In this document: positions 63,311-64,000 of the stretch, one piece after another | Position numbering within the stretch: position 1 is the first letter of the stretch | How the letters are laid out: every line of letters starts with the position of its first letter | The notes under the pieces: generated by a model | What the model saw: the letters and a program-made list of their open reading frames with translations, nothing else | Databases searched by the model: none | Told to the model about the DNA's origin: nothing | Program-made: the position numbers and the translations under genes | Source of the DNA: Priapulus caudatus | Lineage: Eukaryota > Priapulida > Priapulimorpha > Priapulimorphida > Priapulidae | NCBI RefSeq assembly: GCF_000485595.1 | Contig: NW_014577420.1 | Span: 76,195 to 140,194, forward strand | Direction of reading: 5' to 3' | Length of the DNA stretch: 64,000 bases

Positions 63311-64000
63311 GGGTGGTGGCTCTGCAGTATTGATTAAAGGCGTGTACAGCATTACTATTTGCAGCTTGAGTTCAGGTGACAGTTATTATATATTCATGCT
63401 GAGCTAGTCGCCTTCCAGATGGTCTACCTCCGTTTATGCATGCATGCACGCATCCACTAATTGTATGCAGTCGTGCAGCTGTTCATCTGCTGCCCGTGGT
63501 AGTGATGCTGCTGATGCTAATCATGTTCTTCATCCTTTGTTACGTGAGATGATGCTGCTTCCGCGGTACAGGTATACTACAGCCATCTCAGTCTCCCAGG
63601 TGCGATGCGGGTTTGCCCGAAAGACGTGTCACATATATTTCACTAGTTTCGCTCGCGGCACGCCGCACAGGCTCCTGCATTTGGAATCTGGATAGACGGG
63701 CTATAATGGTCTGCTTGCTTGTTAGATAGAATAAGGTAACCCTTGTTGCTGCTTGCGCTGGTGGCTCAGGCGTGTCGTATGCACCTGTTACCGAATACAC
63801 TCTTCATCTGCCTCGCCTGTATAGTGAAATTGCTCTCACGTGCTCCCTGTGTATGCTGCAATTATATAAAAGCAGATATAATAATACCAATAGCGTATTA
63901 AGATGGCTGGACCCCCAGCTCCTCTGCCTTCCAGATCCTCATTACGCGCCAGCCAAACCCTACTGGAATTTCATCAGAGTAACGGCTTTCTGTGATATAT
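63311..64000. other. no confident gene; possible gene start at the window edge
   Basis: A TATATAAAAG motif at 63863-63872 is followed by ATG at 63903 opening MAGPPAPLPSRSSLRASQTL, which reads to a TGA at 63993 or could splice at CAGA|GTAACG near 63979. Too little remains to judge. Confidence 0.25.

Overview
This is a eukaryotic (animal) genomic window, not a bacterial one. Three multi-exon protein genes with GT-AG introns can be reconstructed codon by codon, and almost everything else is intron, transposon-derived DNA or simple repeat. The gene content (a germline Vasa helicase and two cilium/axoneme-type genes), AT-rich non-coding DNA against GC-richer exons, dense MITEs and abundant microsatellites suggest a marine invertebrate metazoan. 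I cannot fix the phylum from the sequence alone.

Layout. 1-6.8 kb: no gene; short-palindrome arrays and nested foldback elements. 6.85-8.4 kb: repeats carrying TATA-like motifs, just upstream of the first recognised coding exon of vasa/DDX4. 8.4-39.5 kb: vasa (+ strand, 23 coding exons, about 832 aa): an N-terminal Gly-rich region, seven CCHC zinc knuckles (five made by near-identical exon+intron duplication) and a complete DEAD-box helicase core. Its 11.4-kb fourth intron and 7.0-kb fifth intron hold one assembly gap (16244-17211) and large duplicated blocks that look partly like assembly artefacts. A second gap (33732-34523) lies in the intron before the DEAD exon. 39.6-42.9 kb: intergenic, with a 668-bp foldback transposon. 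43.1-48.5 kb: a LEXM/CIMAP2-like gene (- strand, 10 coding exons, about 410 aa) with seven GPGxY (SHIPPO/STPG) repeats, one per exon. 48.5-50.3 kb: the head-to-head interval, with an RFX X-box-like site and three small transposons carrying telomere-type repeats in or beside it. 50.3-57.3 kb: a CAPSL (calcyphosin-like) gene (+ strand, 4 coding exons, 209 aa). 57.3-64 kb: no confident gene; nested MITEs, microsatellites, a hAT-like element and a long TGTATA minisatellite.

How the genes relate. Vasa works in germ-cell RNA granules. The LEXM-like and CAPSL-like genes are both of the kind expressed in ciliated cells or sperm, and they are divergently arranged around a possible ciliary (RFX/forkhead) control region, which suggests co-regulation. 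The most notable non-genic signal is a MULE-like MITE family with 8-9-bp target duplications and embedded TTAGGG arrays, clustered in and around the LEXM-CAPSL promoter interval.
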